From Numida meleagris (lineage: Eukaryota > Chordata > Aves > Galliformes > Numididae), in NCBI RefSeq assembly GCF_002078875.1, contig NC_034421.1, positions 6,505,935 through 6,569,934 of the forward strand: 64,000 nt of DNA, in the 5' to 3' direction. The position numbers and the translations under genes are program-made. Every line of letters begins with the position of its first letter. Position 1 is the first letter of the stretch. The notes under the pieces were generated by a model, which was not told the origin of the DNA, ran no database searches, and was given only the letters and a program-made list of their open reading frames with translations. Shown here one piece after another: positions 61,818 through 64,000 of the stretch.

Positions 61818-63540
61818 TTTTAATTTAAGCAGCTTGATACTGTTGCATCTTTATGAGACTTAAGACAATAAATAAGAAACCATCTCTTGGTGACTACAAA
61901 CACAGAAATATACATTCAGGAGTACTGACTGGTTAGGGCTGTACGTCAGGGTGGTTGCTGCTGCCAGTGTAATGCCATGCTAACTGACTGCAGCAAAGTG
62001 CGTGTCTACGTGGTACCTCAGCTGTGACAGTGAAGGATCTCTGTGGGTGTTGCTATCTTTTGTACAAATAAATGCTGCACTGAGAACTGTGGTTGCTTGG
62101 AAGCTGTCTGTGGTGCCCACTGAGCACGTGGGCCCTCGGTGAGGGGTCTGGCTTATCAAGAAACAACTGTGTGGGTTTCCAGAGCTGCTCTCCATACTTC
62201 CAGTGAAGGTGAGAAGTAGGGCGGTTGTCCTAGCCTGTTTCTGCTCCTCTTTGATTAAAGAAGCACTTGGTAAGTCACGCGCATCAAATCACAATCACGC
62301 ACACAAACAAAGCAAATGGGGTAAGAAACAGCCGCTGGGGAATGGCAATCCCAGTGCCTCCCTGGGGAGCATCCTTGTCCCTCCTGCACTGTAGCTTATT
62401 CAAGGCTGTTCTGAGCACGCTGCTCCCTGCTCCCCGCTGCCTCTCTCTCTCCTGGAAATTGGTAATAACCAACTTTTTTTTTTTTAACATATTCAATCCA
62501 TGGTGGGGGGAAGGGGCCGAGTCCTTGACTGTGGTTCTTGGGATGCCCCTTCTTTTGGCTCTTGACGATGCAAGAGATTTCCAAGACCTGCTTGGTTCAC
62601 TTTGCTCCCTGAACAGTCCCTCTGGCTGCTGTCCCTGGGTCTGTCCCCCTCCACGTGGTGCTGGGGATGCAGCTGAGAGCCAGCACCTGCAGCCCAACAG
62701 GGAGCAGGCACCCAGCAGGTGGGGAGCTGTGCTGCCCTAGGCACTTCTCTGTGACCTCCTCAGCCTGCCTCTTCTGTCCCATGAGGAAAGCTTTCTGGTT
62801 ACTAACAACAGTTTTCTCCACTCTGTGCTCTACCTCCTGATCCCAAATCTGCTCTTTCACCAACCTTCAAGGTGACCGACCCCCCCTCTTGCTGTCAGGC
62901 TCCACACACGTGCTTTCCCCTACCTGCAGCCTTCTGCAACTTTCCACAGCCTCTGTCCTTCAAGCAGTCGCGTTTTTCAAACGCAATTTGCACCATCCCA
63001 GTGCCGTCACACAGAGCACCCATGGGAAGGGAGGTGGGCAGGTGCATGAAGCCAAAAGCGAGCTCTCTGAATGTCTCCATCACAGCACGGCACAAGTGCT
63101 GGCAGCTGGCCGGGGCCTTGCAGCACTGTGCTTACCCGTGGCCCTCCCTGAAACCCCGTGTCTCACTCTCCCCATGGAGGCTGGGCAGGCGAAGGATGCT
63201 CCCAGGAGGTAACACCGCTGCTCCCTGGGGCCCTGTTCTCACTCCCTTCATCCCTCATACCTTTCCAAAGCAGGGAGCAGCTCCTGGAGAACACCAGCTC
63301 GTGCACGCGGGACCCCGCCGCGCTCTGCTCCGCCTGCAGGGATTGCCCCCACCTCGAGAGCACACGCACCACACGCACACAGACACCCAAACCTTTATAT
63401 ACATGGGACATTCCCGGAAAGAAGCACTTAATACATCCTTTAAATAACTCTGACAATAGTATTCTGTCTCCTATCTACATGTTTCAAACACGTTACCGAT
63501 GCTATGAAAATATAGCAAACATACAAAAATATATACATTT

Positions 63541-63564
63541 AAAAAAAAAAACAAAAAAAAAAAA
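63541..63564. repeat. Interrupted poly(A) run
   Basis: A11, C, A12, followed by CCAAAACCAAA. It lies in the presumed minus-strand 3' UTR. Confidence 0.9.
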
Positions 63565-63929
63565 CCAAAACCAAACAACGAAACACCATATAAATTACTT
63601 ACAATACACATCACGTGAAACGGGGATCACAAAGTGAACGCAGGCCCCGGAGCAGCTGCCGTGGGGGGCTGGGATGCCTCACTCTCCCAACGCATTTGTG
63701 CTTCTCATGGTGAAGATGCCGGGAGGTCACGGTGCAGCTGGGGGTGGGGGGGCTGCCTTCACTTTATCATCGCTTTCTCATTTCAATTTACGATTTAAAC
63801 AAACAAACAAAAAAAAAAATACTGCTTTATACTGATATATTATCCCGTTCTTGTTAGATCGCATGTGTCGTTGTTAGCTGAGGAAAGCATTGTTTAAAGT
63901 GCTGGGCAGTACATACGAACAAGTAAACC

Positions 63930-63958
63930 AAAAAAAAAAAAAAAAAAAAAAAAAAAAA
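63930..63958. repeat. Poly(A) run of 29
   Basis: The longest homopolymer in the window, a U-run if transcribed on the minus strand. Its length may be unreliable because of sequencing slippage. Confidence 0.95.
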
Positions 63959-64000
63959 CACCCTTATCTTGCAGAAGAAAAATTGAGAACTTTGTTTCTT

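Larger units (their letters stand above)
61575..64000 (-). other. Probable 3' UTR of a minus-strand gene (PKD1 by synteny)
   Basis: On the minus strand this stretch has AATAAA signals only at its far end (61596-61601 and 61805-61817), long U-rich runs and AU-rich parts (63420-63600, 63780-63960), and no convincing coding exon. That pattern suits a long 3' UTR ending near 61.58 kb. In mammals PKD1 is tail-to-tail with TSC2, so PKD1 is the expected gene, but no polycystin coding sequence is visible. A minus frame around 62750-62863 (KEQIWDQEVEHRVEKTVV) looks slightly protein-like but is unassigned. Confidence 0.4.

Noticed and set aside
62597..62863. Minus frame beginning MVKEQIWDQEVEHRVEK as a possible coding exon
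   Set aside because: The first 40 residues look mildly protein-like, but the rest (PAGCLLPVGLQ, WRGTDPGTAA) does not. No splice-consistent partner was found and it does not resemble the polycystin-1 C-terminus.
62872..63447. Plus-strand open frame of 191 codons near the right end
   Set aside because: It has no domain. It lies in a region that looks like a minus-strand 3' UTR and ends in low-complexity CA-rich sequence.

Overview
This is vertebrate nuclear DNA and almost certainly avian. It holds three split genes with GT-AG introns and several CR1-type LINE fragments, and the exon sequences closely resemble tetrapod genes. A galliform such as chicken would fit, but the species is not proved here. 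The order NHERF2 (+), NTHL1 (-), TSC2 (+) matches the human 16p13.3 cluster. Nothing prokaryotic (operon, CRISPR array, phage, insertion sequence) is present.

Layout. 1-24.83 kb: the 3' part of NHERF2 (SLC9A3R2), comprising the end of intron 1, a 16-kb GC-rich intron 2, exons 2-7 and a 3' UTR of about 2.1 kb. 24.8-25.4 kb: a short convergent gap with poly(A) signals on both strands. 25.4-30.6 kb: NTHL1 on the minus strand, with six coding exons that join in frame to 281 codons plus stop. 30.6-30.74 kb: a very compact head-to-head promoter shared with TSC2, carrying a ZNF143-type element and ETS sites; a telomere-like hexamer array lies just inside NTHL1 intron 1. 30.7-61.26 kb: TSC2, with a noncoding first exon, 41 coding exons that join in frame to 1832 codons plus stop, and a 3' UTR of about 1.4 kb. 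61.58-64.0 kb: sequence that looks like the 3' UTR of a minus-strand gene. Synteny suggests PKD1, but no coding sequence is visible to confirm it.

Roles. NHERF2 is a PDZ scaffold linking membrane transporters and receptors to ezrin and actin. NTHL1 is the endonuclease III-type glycosylase that starts base-excision repair of oxidised pyrimidines. TSC2 (tuberin) is the Rheb GTPase-activating subunit of the TSC complex, which restrains mTORC1. They are neighbours by ancient synteny and, for NTHL1/TSC2, by a shared promoter rather than a shared pathway.

Exon borders were placed by hand from splice signals, reading-frame continuity and remembered family sequence. The joined frames stay open with matching phases, so the coding calls are strong. 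Transcript ends, promoter sites and the terminal gene are inferences. I found no previously undescribed system; the most unusual items are the telomere-like array beside the bidirectional promoter, the ZNF143-type element, the CR1 fragment touching a TSC2 splice donor, and the facing poly(A) signals.
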